Shown piece after piece: positions 7,278 to 16,111 of a stretch of DNA of 64,000 nt. Both the position numbers and the translations under genes were made by a program. The DNA comes from an uncultured Alphaproteobacteria bacterium (GTDB taxonomy: Bacteria > Pseudomonadota > Alphaproteobacteria > SP197): contig CALSLK010000024.1 of assembly GCA_943787175.1 (NCBI GenBank), positions 1-64,000 of the forward strand. Direction: 5' to 3'. Numbering within the stretch: position 1 is the first letter of the stretch; the number at the start of each line of letters is the position of its first letter. A model generated the notes under the pieces. That model ran no database searches and had not been told where the DNA came from. It saw only the letters and a list, made by a program, of their open reading frames with translations.

Positions 7278-8180
7278 TCAGTGCCTGCTTGCCTCACCCA
7301 GCACTGCGGTCTTCAGAATTTTTGAGTCTTCGACAAATTCGCCGCCTTCCGAAGCTGCGGGCATGACATCGCTGTAGCGGTCTTCCAGAACCACATGCGG
7401 GTCGTGTCCTTCAACCCAGCCAAGGAAGAGATCGTGCAGGTGGTATCCGATCAGGTGCTGCACATCTTCGCGCAGATGTTTGGCTACCTCTGGCGGAACC
7501 GCCAGATACTGGTTCTCTTCCTGACGCAGCCAGCCCAGACTGTAACCAGTAATCATGCCGACCCGGTATTCGTCATCGGTCAGGTTCTTGCCGCCGCCAT
7601 GGAAAACGCTGCCCAGATAGACCATGCACGAGCCCTTGGGCATCACGGCATGAGTGATCACGCTGTCCTCATCAGGATGGGTGTCGTCATCCCATTCATG
7701 GCTGCCCAGGATCACGTTGGTGGCGCCATTCTCTTCGGTGAAATCGGTCAACGCCCACATGGTATTGCAGAGCGACTGCGGGCCGGGATGGCGGAACGGC
7801 ATCAGGCCGTCATCCCGGTGAATGATCTGCTGGCCTTCGCCGGGGCCGATCGCCACGGCCTGGGTGACATGCAGGTGATAACGCTCGCAATGGGGCAGCA
7901 GAAGCTGGTTCATCACCTCCAGGATCGTCGGGTTGGTCGCCAGCTCCTCGCCATAGGTCTTCGACTTGGCGATCAGCGAGCTGACGCGCTTGGTCTTGTA
8001 ACCCCAGAAATCTCCTTCACCGTTATAGGCCCGCTCCAGATAGGGATCGAGTTCGGCACGAACCTGGTCGATCACGGCACCGTCGACGAGGTTTGTGAAG
8101 ACCACCGCACCATCCTCGTGAAGGATCGCCATCGCTTCTTCAATGGGTGTGTTGCGGTCAACGGAACGAACCTGGGGCAT
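7278..8180 (-). CDS. phytanoyl-CoA dioxygenase family protein
   Basis: The 300-residue Fe(II)/2-oxoglutarate oxygenase of the PhyH family has an expected double-stranded beta-helix core. The iron-binding set is visible: His and Asp in IHRDDGLMPF near residue 120 and the distal His in VFHGGGKN near 192. An Arg after it (DEYRVGM) would bind 2-oxoglutarate. The substrate is not predictable from sequence, and members hydroxylate acyl-CoAs, small metabolites or secondary-metabolite precursors. It faces the SDR gene across about 100 bases, and the imine-reductase-like gene follows it on the same strand 80 bases on. Confidence 0.82.
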   Translation of the reverse strand: MPQVRSVDRNTPIEEAMAILHEDGAVVFTNLVDGAVIDQVRAELDPYLERAYNGEGDFWGYKTKRVSSLIAKSKTYGEELATNPTILEVMNQLLLPHCERYHLHVTQAVAIGPGEGQQIIHRDDGLMPFRHPGPQSLCNTMWALTDFTEENGATNVILGSHEWDDDTHPDEDSVITHAVMPKGSCMVYLGSVFHGGGKNLTDDEYRVGMITGYSLGWLRQEENQYLAVPPEVAKHLREDVQHLIGYHLHDLFLGWVEGHDPHVVLEDRYSDVMPAASEGGEFVEDSKILKTAVLGEASRH

Positions 8181-8284
8181 CTGCAGACTCCTGTGAGATT
8201 TGTCCGATGATCCTACAGGTCAGTTTGCCGCCTTGTCACGGGCTTGCGCGCGGGCTTCACTGGTGCCGGAAAAGGGAGATCGCC

Positions 8285-9055
8285 ATGCGGCTCAAGGACA
8301 AGGTTGCGGTCATCACCGGCGCAGCATCAGGCATCGGACGCGCCATTGCGCTGGCTTATGGCCGGGAAGGCGCGCGTGTCCTGATTGCGGATGTGCGTGA
8401 GGAACCGCTTGAAGGCGGTGAGCCGACCCATGTCGCGGTCATGGATGAAGGCGGCGACGCGCTTTTTGCCACCTGCGATGTCTCGGTCTGGTCGGATGTC
8501 GACCGCGCCGTAGCCCTGGCCGTGGAAACCTGGGGTTCGCTCGACATCATGGTCAACAACGCCGCGACCTATGCCGGCACGCCCCTTCTCGAGACAACGG
8601 AAGAAGACTGGAACCGCGTCATGGCGGTCAACGCAACCGGCGTGTTTTTCGGCTGCAAGCGCGCTGTCGCCCAAATGGTGCGCCAGCCCCCGCGCGGAGA
8701 GGTGCGCGGACGCATCATCAATATCTCTTCCCAGCACGGCATGATCTGCTGTCCCGGTGACGTTGCTTACGGCACGGGCAAGGCGGCAGCCGTCTATCTG
8801 ACGCGCCAGATCGCCGTCGACTATGGAAAACAAGGCATTGTCTGCAACGCCATTGCGCCGGGCAAGATCGTCACCGGCAACGAAGGTCCGGAGTTCGAAG
8901 AGTCGCGCCAAGCCTATGCCATGGACCGCACGCCGTGGTCGCGCCTGGGCAAACCCGAAGACATCGCCTCGACCGCAGTCTTTCTGGCCAGCGATGAAGC
9001 AACCTATATCACCGGTCACAACATGATGGTCGATGGCGGCTGGATGGCGGGCTGA
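8285..9055 (+). CDS. SDR family NAD(P)-dependent oxidoreductase
   Basis: The 256-residue classical short-chain dehydrogenase/reductase has the cofactor site TGAASGIG near residue 13, an NNAA motif near 91, the catalytic Ser in NISSQHG near 145 and the Tyr-x-x-x-Lys pair in YGTGK near 159. It ends with GGWMAG, as SDRs of the FabG-like group do. The start was chosen for GGGAG seven bases upstream. A longer frame from 8147 runs back over the divergent promoter region. It is followed after 28 bases by the deacetylase gene, probably in one transcript. The substrate is unknown. Confidence 0.88.
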   Translation: MRLKDKVAVITGAASGIGRAIALAYGREGARVLIADVREEPLEGGEPTHVAVMDEGGDALFATCDVSVWSDVDRAVALAVETWGSLDIMVNNAATYAGTPLLETTEEDWNRVMAVNATGVFFGCKRAVAQMVRQPPRGEVRGRIINISSQHGMICCPGDVAYGTGKAAAVYLTRQIAVDYGKQGIVCNAIAPGKIVTGNEGPEFEESRQAYAMDRTPWSRLGKPEDIASTAVFLASDEATYITGHNMMVDGGWMAG

Positions 9056-9083
9056 TGGATCCGATGAACAGGAGAGTGTTGCG

Positions 9084-10004
9084 ATGACCAGATTTCATGC
9101 GGGTGAGCGCGATTTTGTTGGTTACGGGCGCAATCCTCCCAATCCAAAATGGCCGGGCGGAGCCAGGCTCGCGCTGAACTTCGTCATCAACTACGAAGAA
9201 GGCTCCGAGGTCGCGATCTCCAACGGTGATGCCGATGACGAAGTCACGCTGACCGAAGTTTCTGCGCCCATCGTGCCGTCAGGTGTTGCCGATCACGGCG
9301 CGCGCTCGATGTTCGAATACGGCAGCCGGGTCGGTTGGTGGCGGCTCTATCGCCTGTTCACGGAACGCGGCATCAAGCCGACCATCTTTGCCTGCGCCGT
9401 TGCACTGGAGCGCAATCCCGAAGCGGCTGCGGCGATCCGCGAGGCCGAGCTGGACTTTCTCTGCCATGGCTGGCGCTGGATCGAACACTATCGCCTGGAC
9501 GAAGAAACCGAGCGCCGGCACATCGCCGATGCGATCGCCTCGCTTCGCCAGACTCTTGGTGAGCGCCCGCTGGGTTGGTACTGCCGCTACGGGCCGTCCG
9601 ACAATACGCGCCGTCTGCTGATCGAAGAGGGCGGCTTCCTCTATGACTCCGATACCTACAACGACGAGCTGCCCTATTGGGTCGATAACGGCGCAGGTGG
9701 CCATCATCTGGTTGTGCCCTATTCGCTGACCAACAACGATGGCCAGTACGCGCGTGGTGCAATCGCGACGTCAGGCCAGTTCTTCGAGTTCCTCAAAGAC
9801 GCCTTTGACATGCTGTATGCCGAAGGCGCGACGCATCCCAAGATGATGTCGGTTGGCCTGCATTGCCGCCTGGTTGGCCATCCCGCTCGTGCGGCAGGCC
9901 TGGCACGGTTCCTGGATTACGTTGCGTCCTTTGAAGACGTCTGGATCGCACGGCGCCTGGACATCGCCCGACACTGGCACGAGCACCATAGTCCCGGTTC
10001 CTGA
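9084..10004 (+). CDS. polysaccharide deacetylase family protein, PuuE (allantoinase)-like
   Basis: The 306-residue NodB-fold hydrolase resembles the metal-independent PuuE allantoinases. The opening GYGRNPPNPKWPGGARLALN and INYEEGSE is characteristic, followed by HGWRWIEH in the middle and GLHCRLVGHPAR near residue 270. PuuE opens the allantoin ring to allantoate. With no other purine-degradation gene nearby, a different amide or acetyl substrate is also possible. Start chosen at the ATG with AGGAGAG eight bases upstream. It seems to form an operon with the SDR gene in front. Confidence 0.78.
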   Translation: MTRFHAGERDFVGYGRNPPNPKWPGGARLALNFVINYEEGSEVAISNGDADDEVTLTEVSAPIVPSGVADHGARSMFEYGSRVGWWRLYRLFTERGIKPTIFACAVALERNPEAAAAIREAELDFLCHGWRWIEHYRLDEETERRHIADAIASLRQTLGERPLGWYCRYGPSDNTRRLLIEEGGFLYDSDTYNDELPYWVDNGAGGHHLVVPYSLTNNDGQYARGAIATSGQFFEFLKDAFDMLYAEGATHPKMMSVGLHCRLVGHPARAAGLARFLDYVASFEDVWIARRLDIARHWHEHHSPGS

Positions 10005-10016
10005 CCGGGCCTGTGG

Positions 10017-10760
10017 TCAGGGCGTGCCGAGATCGGCTTCGTCAAACGCTGCATTCCTAGGCATCAGGATCGTCAGGTCAGGGCTGGGGTCGAGACTTAC
10101 GCTGCCCGAATCCGTCATCAGGTCGACGACATGGCCGCCGACGCTGTGGTCGTCGCTGAGGTAGTGGAGATGCCAGACCGGGGCATTGATGTTGCCCAGC
10201 CATGCCGGGAACCAATAACCGGCCATCGTGCCGGACTGGTTCGTCAGATCCCATACCGCCTGATCGGCCAACGCCTCGGCGAGTGGGAGATAAGGCTGAT
10301 CCTGATGGCGTGGTGCGCGCACGGTCAGGGTGTCGAAGGAGCCGGTGATCATGATGGCGACCGGTGTGTTCGCGCTTGTCAGATGAGAGTTCAGAACTTC
10401 AGAGAGAGCCGCGAAGTCGCTGCCCCCCGGAAGATCGAAGGTGATGTCGTGGTCAAAGAAGGTCATCACGGCAAAGGGCGTTTCGGTATCGGGTGTCACT
10501 TCGCTCACGACACCGTCTTCGGTGATGCGCCAGAAGCGGCCGTCAAAGCCGACCATTTCACCATCAAGCGCATTGAAGGTGCCGACGCCGAAATCGCCGT
10601 ACTCGGCCATCTCGCCATAGGTCATGTCACCGTCATAGAGGCCCGCCTTGAGCGCATCGAGCGTCGAGTACTGGGTGATGACATCGGGATCATGCGCCAG
10701 GGCAGGGCCGGCAATCAGTGCCAGAGCCAGAGTGCCGGAGCGGAGAAGTGCATTTGCCAT
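10017..10760 (-). CDS. acetolactate decarboxylase, exported
   Basis: The 247-residue protein matches alpha-acetolactate decarboxylase (BudA/AlsD type), which turns 2-acetolactate into acetoin and CO2. Visible family blocks are GVGTFNALDGEMVGFDG near residue 65, TPFAVMTFF near 105, GTMAGYWFP near 185, and the zinc-ligand pair HLHYLSDDHSVGGHV near 205. The first 22 residues form a signal peptide (LRSGTLALALIAGPALAHD), so the enzyme should act in the periplasm or outside. A cytoplasmic acetoin pathway would not expect this. No acetolactate synthase is adjacent. Start chosen for AGGA upstream. Confidence 0.85.
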   Translation of the reverse strand: MANALLRSGTLALALIAGPALAHDPDVITQYSTLDALKAGLYDGDMTYGEMAEYGDFGVGTFNALDGEMVGFDGRFWRITEDGVVSEVTPDTETPFAVMTFFDHDITFDLPGGSDFAALSEVLNSHLTSANTPVAIMITGSFDTLTVRAPRHQDQPYLPLAEALADQAVWDLTNQSGTMAGYWFPAWLGNINAPVWHLHYLSDDHSVGGHVVDLMTDSGSVSLDPSPDLTILMPRNAAFDEADLGTP

Positions 10761-10875
10761 GGGTTCGATCCTTTGTATTCCCTGATCCATGATGACCTTC
10801 CAGGCGCGCCACAGCAACGCCAGATGACAGCGCCGCGCAGACGCGTTATCAGGCGCTACCCTCAGGGATCACGCC

Positions 10876-11457
10876 ATGCTGCAGCGCCTTTACGACAGAA
10901 CCATGCAACTGGCCGGCCATCGCCATGCGATCTGGTGGCTGTTTGCGCTGAGCGTTGCCGAGGCTTCGTTTTTCCCGATCCCCATCGAAGCCATGCTGCT
11001 GCCGATGATGTTCGCCGCGCCGCGCAAATGCTGGCTTTATGCCGGTGTTGTCACGGCCGGAACGGTGATTGGTGGCTTGGGTGGCTATGCCATTGGCGCG
11101 CTTCTCTATGACACGGTTGGTGAGCCGTTGCTGGCATTCTATGGGCACGAAGACGCCTATGAGCATTTTGCCGGACTTTATGGTGAATGGGGTGCGTGGA
11201 TTGTCTTTGCCGGCGGCTTCACGCCCATTCCTTTCAAGGTCGTCACCATCGCGTCGGGTGTTGTGCATCTCGATCTCGTGACCTTCGTCATCGCTTCCAT
11301 CGTGTCGCGCGGTCTGCGTTTTGCCTTCGAGGCCGCACTGCTGACCTGGTTCGGTCCGCCGATCCGCAGTTTCATCGAAAAACGTCTGGCGCTGGTCGCT
11401 ACCGTGTCGTTTGTCATCGCCATCGCGGGCTTCGCTGCCGCGAAATGGCTCTTGTAG
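10876..11457 (+). CDS. YqaA-like VTT-domain membrane protein
   Basis: The 193-residue inner-membrane protein of the DedA/VTT superfamily has the family signature FPIPIEAMLLPM near residue 35 and a FAGGFTPIPFKVVTIASG block near 115, which contains the conserved Phe-Thr-Pro-x-Pro motif. Four to six hydrophobic segments are visible. VTT proteins are implicated in lipid scrambling or recycling. AGGGATCACGCC before the ATG is an adequate ribosome binding site. It is followed by dsbB after 30 bases. Confidence 0.85.
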   Translation: MLQRLYDRTMQLAGHRHAIWWLFALSVAEASFFPIPIEAMLLPMMFAAPRKCWLYAGVVTAGTVIGGLGGYAIGALLYDTVGEPLLAFYGHEDAYEHFAGLYGEWGAWIVFAGGFTPIPFKVVTIASGVVHLDLVTFVIASIVSRGLRFAFEAALLTWFGPPIRSFIEKRLALVATVSFVIAIAGFAAAKWLL

Positions 11458-11487
11458 GTTCCGGTGCGACCCGCAATATGATGTCTC

Positions 11488-12000
11488 ATGGCTGACTCAA
11501 CCATTACACGCCTGCTTTCGCGGCCTCGCCTGCTGGGCGGACTTCTGGCTCTGGCCAGTGCCGCCATGCTGGCCGGTGCGTTCTATTTCCAGCATGTCGA
11601 GGGGCTGCAGCCCTGTCCGCTGTGTATTGCGCAGCGCTGGGCTCATGCCGCATCGCTTGGGTTGGGATTGTTCGCCTTTGCCTTTGCACGCGACAATCTT
11701 GCGCCCTGGTTGCTGGGCGCCGTCGGCCTGGCCTTCCTGGCCGGTGCGGGCATTGCCGGGTATCACGTCGGGGTCGAGCAGCACTGGATCGAGAGTTCCT
11801 TCTGTGGTTCGTCTGATCTGTTGGCCGACACGGTCGAAGAACTGAAAGCCCTGTTGTGGGAAACAGATATTGCGCGCTGCGATGAAATCCCCTGGTCACT
11901 CGCAGGCATCTCCATGGCGGGCTACAATCTCATCATCTCGGTGGCCCTTGCCGTGGTGGCATTTGTGGGTGCGCATCGGGCGCGAAAGGTTCCGGCATGA
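11488..12000 (+). CDS. dsbB: disulfide bond formation protein B
   Basis: The 170-residue inner-membrane quinone reductase reoxidises DsbA and passes the electrons to ubiquinone. Four hydrophobic segments are visible, with the first redox pair CPLC in GLQPCPLCIAQRW near residue 41. The second pair is in the periplasmic loop: Cys of SSFCGSS near 108 and Cys of ARCDEIPW near 131. The gene overlaps coq7 by four bases (ATGA), an arrangement linking quinone use with quinone synthesis. Confidence 0.92.
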   Translation: MADSTITRLLSRPRLLGGLLALASAAMLAGAFYFQHVEGLQPCPLCIAQRWAHAASLGLGLFAFAFARDNLAPWLLGAVGLAFLAGAGIAGYHVGVEQHWIESSFCGSSDLLADTVEELKALLWETDIARCDEIPWSLAGISMAGYNLIISVALAVVAFVGAHRARKVPA

Positions 12001-12569
12001 GCGAGAACAAGAGCGCGGGTAAGCTAACCGGCGAAGACCTGTTGCCCGGCGACGGTTCGCGCGAGGCGCTGGTCGAAGGCATGATCCGCGTTGATCAGGC
12101 CGGTGAGTATGGCGCCAAGCGCATCTATGATGGCCAGCTTGCCGTGCTGGGCGGCACACCTGCCGGCGATGTCATCGCCGACATGGCCGATCAGGAACAA
12201 CGCCATCTCGACCATTTCGACAAGCTCGTGGTTGAACGCCATGTGCGCCCGACGGCGCTGGCGCCAGTCTGGCATGTCGCGGGTTATGCCCTGGGCGTGG
12301 GCTCCGCCCTGCTGGGCGAAAAAGCCGCGATGGCTTGCACCGAAGCGGTCGAGAGCGTGATCGACGAACACTATGCCGAACAGTCCCGCCGCCTGGGTGA
12401 CGATGAAGCCCCGCTGCGCACGACCATCGAAGAGTTCCGCGCCGATGAGCAGGAACACCACGACACCGCCCTTGAGCACGGTGCCGCAGATGCGCCCGGC
12501 CATGATTTGCTGACCGGCGCGGTCCGAACCGGTACGCGTCTGGCTATCTGGCTTTCGACCCGGGTCTGA
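11997..12569 (+). CDS. coq7: demethoxyubiquinone hydroxylase, COQ7 family
   Basis: The 190-residue diiron monooxygenase hydroxylates demethoxyubiquinone in ubiquinone synthesis. The ferritin-like ligand set is present in order: Glu in VDQAGEYGAKRIY near residue 32, EQRHLDHF near 62, Glu pair in CTEAVESVIDEHY near 115-122, and DEQEHHDTA near 148. Its start overlaps the dsbB stop. The gene ends only four bases before the stop of the convergent MscS gene. Confidence 0.9.
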   Translation: MSENKSAGKLTGEDLLPGDGSREALVEGMIRVDQAGEYGAKRIYDGQLAVLGGTPAGDVIADMADQEQRHLDHFDKLVVERHVRPTALAPVWHVAGYALGVGSALLGEKAAMACTEAVESVIDEHYAEQSRRLGDDEAPLRTTIEEFRADEQEHHDTALEHGAADAPGHDLLTGAVRTGTRLAIWLSTRV

Positions 12570-12573
12570 CGTC

Positions 12574-13404
12574 TTACTCGGCGGCGTCGTTGACCATGTG
12601 AACGACGGTCTGGGGGAAGGGAATCTCGATGCCCTTGGCATCCAGGACTTCCTTGAACGCCTTGGTCAGGTCGGTCTTCAGGTTCCAGAAATCCGCTGCA
12701 GAGCACCAGACACGGATCGTGATGTCGACCGAGCTTGCACCAAGGTTGGTGACATACATGGCCGGTTCGGGATCGGCGTGCACCCGTGAATCGGCACCAT
12801 AGATCTCGTTGAAGGCCGCCATGGCATCGTCGATGTTGTCGCCGTATCCAATGCCCATGACAATGTCGATGCGACGGGTGTCATAGACGCTGTAGTTCGT
12901 GATCTTGCTGCTCCAGATCTGACTGTTGGGTATGATGATCTGGACGTTGTCTAGGGTTGCAAGTTCTGTCGTGAACAGGCTGACGGTCTTGACCGTGCCC
13001 ATGGCGCCGCCTGCATCCACGAACTGGCCGACACTCAAGGGGCGGAAGAGCAGCAGCATGACGCCGGACGCGACATTGGAGAGCGTGCCCTGCAGAGCCA
13101 GACCAATAGCCAGGCCTGCCGCACCCATGATGGCAATCAGACTGGCGGTCTGAACGCCGAACTGGTTGAGCACCATGACCACGGTGAACGCCAGGACCGT
13201 GTATTTGGCCATGCTGGCGAAAAAACCGGTCAGGGTATCGTCGACCCGCTCCACCTGGTTCAGCGCCTTGGTCGTGGCGCGTTTGGCCCAGCCTGATGCC
13301 CACAGGCCGATCAGGAGAACAACAATGGCACCGACCACATCCAGACCGTACTCGGTCAGCATGAGCAGTCCCATGTCCCACATTTCACTCACGTTCATGT
13401 CCAT
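12574..13404 (-). CDS. small-conductance mechanosensitive channel, MscS family
   Basis: The 276-residue channel opens under membrane tension to release solutes. It has three N-terminal hydrophobic helices. The third, pore-lining helix contains the Gly/Ala-rich run GAAGLAIGLALQGTLSN near residue 95-110. A beta domain with PFxVGxxV-like RPLSVGQFVD follows, then the cytoplasmic alpha-beta domain with VQIIIPNSQIW. Start chosen at the ATG with GGAG eight bases upstream, and two further Met codons lie just before. It ends next to coq7 on the opposite strand. Confidence 0.9.
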   Translation of the reverse strand: MDMNVSEMWDMGLLMLTEYGLDVVGAIVVLLIGLWASGWAKRATTKALNQVERVDDTLTGFFASMAKYTVLAFTVVMVLNQFGVQTASLIAIMGAAGLAIGLALQGTLSNVASGVMLLLFRPLSVGQFVDAGGAMGTVKTVSLFTTELATLDNVQIIIPNSQIWSSKITNYSVYDTRRIDIVMGIGYGDNIDDAMAAFNEIYGADSRVHADPEPAMYVTNLGASSVDITIRVWCSAADFWNLKTDLTKAFKEVLDAKGIEIPFPQTVVHMVNDAAE

Positions 13405-13691
13405 CGTCGTCTCCATCATCGTTGGAAAGCAGCGCCTGCCGATTGGGCGCGCCGCGCACTTGTTGGCGCGTCTTTAAGCAAAACCACGGAGAATATCCAT
13501 AGTTTCTGCGCAAAATCGGCCATTTGAGCCGCTGGCGCTACAATCGCATTGATACCGGACAGGGGGGGGCTCCGCAAAAGCGCGAATGCAACCCCATGCA
13601 CCCCAAACGCCCTTGTGGCATCCAACGAACAGTATTGCGGCATCTGTTTTGTATGAGCGATCTGGGGACACAGCAAGCGCAAGCGCTGCAA
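13405..13691. other. intergenic gap between mscS and HNH genes
   Basis: This gap must hold the mscS promoter (minus strand) and the end of the HNH gene. I see no supported gene. It contains a run of eight G residues near 13562-13569 and no obvious terminator. Confidence 0.5.
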
Positions 13692-14306
13692 TCAGTCGCT
13701 TTCGAGCTCGCTGTCCCAATAGAGATAATCGCGCCAGTCTTCGTGCAGGAAGTTGGGCGGGAAGGCGCGCCCGTTTTCGCGCAACTGATAGGTCGTTGGT
13801 GGCATCGGTTCCATCAGCGGGGGCATGCTGGCCTCACGCGGGGTGCGGTTGGCCTTGCGCATGTTGCAGCCGCTGCAGGCCGTGACGACATTTTCCCAGC
13901 TTGTGCGCCCGCCGCGCGAACGCGGCACGACGTGATCAAAGGTCAGTTCGCGGGTTTCCTGGCGGCTGCCACAATACTGGCAGGCAAAGCTGTCGCGCAG
14001 GAAGACATTGAAGCGCGTGAAAGCCGGGCGTTTGTTGAGCGGAATGAATTCGCGCAGCGCAATGACACTGGGCAGACGCATTTCGAAGCTGGGGGAGCGC
14101 ACGACCTTGTCGTATTGCGACAGGGTCTGGACCCGATCCATGAAGACCGCCTTGACCGAATCCTGCCAGGACCACAGCGATAGGGGATAGTAACTCAACG
14201 GGCGGAAGTCCGCGTTGAGAACCAGGGCAGGACAGGCTTCCGGCGACTGCACCGGCGGGGTCTCCTTCCAGACGACGGCGAACCTGAATGGTTCGGCGTG
14301 CGGCAT
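13692..14306 (-). CDS. HNH endonuclease
   Basis: The protein of about 204 residues contains a typical HNH nuclease core. CxxC pairs (CQYCG near residue 120 and CSGCNMRK near 156) bind a structural zinc. TFDHVVPRSRGG between them carries the catalytic His, and WENVV the Asn. The opening ALVLNADFRPLSYYPLSLW is shared with a widespread alphaproteobacterial group of chromosomal HNH proteins of unknown target. The start is uncertain: no good ribosome binding site precedes any Met in the frame, which is open to 14423. The Met at 14306 gives a length in line with the conserved start. Confidence 0.85.
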   Translation of the reverse strand: MPHAEPFRFAVVWKETPPVQSPEACPALVLNADFRPLSYYPLSLWSWQDSVKAVFMDRVQTLSQYDKVVRSPSFEMRLPSVIALREFIPLNKRPAFTRFNVFLRDSFACQYCGSRQETRELTFDHVVPRSRGGRTSWENVVTACSGCNMRKANRTPREASMPPLMEPMPPTTYQLRENGRAFPPNFLHEDWRDYLYWDSELESD

Positions 14307-14375
14307 CATAACCGCAAGGGCAGGAAGGTTAACACCGTAATTTGTCATGACAGTGACAACTTGCCCCAAGATGTG

Positions 14376-14793
14376 GTGGGGGTTTTTGTTTGTTCCCTCA
14401 AACGCCGGGCGCATGCTCCGCACGCTTGGCTCCCGCGCCTGGCGGCGCGCCGGTGCGGTCGCACCGGTCGGCGGCCGCTTCGCTCTCGTCGCCGAATGTC
14501 AGTATGAACGGCGGTGCAGTGTGCTTCGAGCAACTACCTCATATGTGTCATCCCGGCCTTGAGCCGGGATATCGGTCCGCAGCCTGCTTCTGAAACGCGT
14601 CATGACGAGATCCCGGATAACCGCGTTGCGGTTTCCGGGATGACACGGCTTGGGATGGTTTGTGGGCGGGAGGTCCCGCTTGGGGCCGAGGGGAGCGACT
14701 GCGACCCCGCCGCGCAAGCGGCGTTAGCCAAGTGAACGGAGTGAACGCCGGCGACTGAGGCTAAAAGACAAAGCCAAACAAACAAAAACCCCA
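14376..14793. mobile_element. 418 bp element with long diverged inverted ends
   Basis: The outer ends GTGGGGGTTTTTGTTTGTT (14376-14394) and the complementary copy at 14776-14793 differ by one G. Inward, about 90 further bases of the two arms are still alignable as inverted copies: the left CGCCGGGCGCATGCTCCG and CTTGGCTCCCGC correspond to the complement of the right arm's CACTTGGCTAACGC region. No transposase frame is visible, so the element is non-autonomous if mobile. A smaller palindrome sits in the middle. Between the HNH gene and the CaiB gene this stretch has no supported coding sequence. Confidence 0.5.
14545..14646. repeat. REP-like palindrome GTGTCATCCCGG..CCGGGATGACAC
   Basis: Perfect 12-base arms (14545-14556 and 14635-14646) enclose two smaller hairpins, CCCGG-CCTTGA-GCCGGG and CCCGG...CCGGG. 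A related word, CCGGGGTGACAC, occurs at about 20743-20755 beside a partner CCCCCGG. This suggests a dispersed family like bacterial REP sequences. It lies in the centre of the larger inverted-repeat element. Confidence 0.65.
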
Positions 14794-14878
14794 CCTCCCC
14801 AGTGCTTGCCATGGCGCGTGTTCGGAATAAGGTTCAGCGTTCAAAGCCACTCCTCTTCACCATTCACGGAAACCGATC

Positions 14879-16102
14879 ATGGCCGCAGCGCTCGACGGGA
14901 TTGTCGTTCTTGATATGTCACGCATTCTGGCCGGGCCCTGGAGCGGTCAGGTTCTGGCTGATCTGGGCGCCACGGTGATCAAGGTCGAACGGCCGGGAGC
15001 CGGTGATGACACACGAAGCTGGGGCCCACCGTTCCTGAAGGATCAGGACGGTAACGAGACAACCGAAGCGGCCTATTACCTTGCAGCGAACCGGGGCAAG
15101 CAATCGATCACACTCAATATCGCAACGCCTGAGGGCGAGGCGATCATCAAGGAGTTGGCAGCGCGCGCCGATGTGCTGATCGAAAACTACAAGATGGGCG
15201 GGCTTGCCAAATATGGCCTGGATTACGCCAGCCTGAAGGAATCCAACCCCGGGCTGATCTATTGCTCGATCACCGGCTTTGGCCAGACCGGGCCTTATGC
15301 TCCGCGCGCGGGCTATGACTTTGTCATCCAGGGCATGTGCGGTTTCATGTCGATCACGGGCGAGCGTGACGATCTGCCCGGTGGCGGCCCGCAGAAGGCT
15401 GGCGTGGCGATCACCGATCTGACGACCGGGCTTTACAGCACCATCGCGATCCTGGCCGCGCTGAACCATCGCAACACGACGGGCCAGGGTCAGTACATCG
15501 ACATGGCATTGGCCGACAGCGCCGTCGCATTGATGGCCAACATGAACATGAATTATCTGACCAGCGGGGTGCCGCCCAAACGTTTCGGCAACGCCCATCC
15601 CAACCTGCTACCCTATCAGGTGTTCGAGACCGCCGATGACCCCATCATCATCGCGATCGGCAATGACGGGCAGTATCGCCGCTGGTGCAATCTGGCCGGT
15701 GCGCCCGAACTGGCCGATGACGAACGGTTTGTCACCAACCCGCAGCGCATCCGCCACCGCGACGAATTGATCCCCCTGGTGATCGACCTCATGAAAAAGC
15801 AGCCGCGCGCCTGGTGGGTCGAAAACCTGGACAAGGAAGGCGTGCCCTATGGCGTGGTCAACAACTTCCAGCAGGTCTTTGAAGACCCCCATATCCAGGC
15901 CCGCGGCATGAAGTTCGAAATGGAGCACCCGACTGCGGGCACGATTCCGATGGTGCGCAGCCCCGTGAACCTGGAAGGCTCACCTCCTGTCTATAACCGC
16001 CCGCCGCCGCTGCTGGGCGAACACACCGACCAGGTCCTGAAAGACGTGCTGGGCAAATCCGACAAGGAAATCGCCGCCCTGCGTGAAGCAGGGGTTGTGT
16101 AG
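14879..16102 (+). CDS. CaiB/BaiF-type (class III) CoA transferase
   Basis: The 407-residue cytoplasmic enzyme would move CoA between carboxylic acids without free intermediates. The N-terminal MSRILAGPWSGQVLADLGA and KVERPGAGDDTR blocks are diagnostic. The catalytic Asp is in IDMALADSAVALM near residue 205-212 or the earlier conserved Asp, and the C-terminal QARGMKFEMEHP and PPLLGEHTDQVL blocks follow. The donor and acceptor acids cannot be read from the sequence. The ribosome binding site is weak (ACGGAAACC). The following membrane gene starts nine bases after its stop. Confidence 0.9.
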   Translation: MAAALDGIVVLDMSRILAGPWSGQVLADLGATVIKVERPGAGDDTRSWGPPFLKDQDGNETTEAAYYLAANRGKQSITLNIATPEGEAIIKELAARADVLIENYKMGGLAKYGLDYASLKESNPGLIYCSITGFGQTGPYAPRAGYDFVIQGMCGFMSITGERDDLPGGGPQKAGVAITDLTTGLYSTIAILAALNHRNTTGQGQYIDMALADSAVALMANMNMNYLTSGVPPKRFGNAHPNLLPYQVFETADDPIIIAIGNDGQYRRWCNLAGAPELADDERFVTNPQRIRHRDELIPLVIDLMKKQPRAWWVENLDKEGVPYGVVNNFQQVFEDPHIQARGMKFEMEHPTAGTIPMVRSPVNLEGSPPVYNRPPPLLGEHTDQVLKDVLGKSDKEIAALREAGVV

Positions 16103-16111
16103 GATCGGGTT

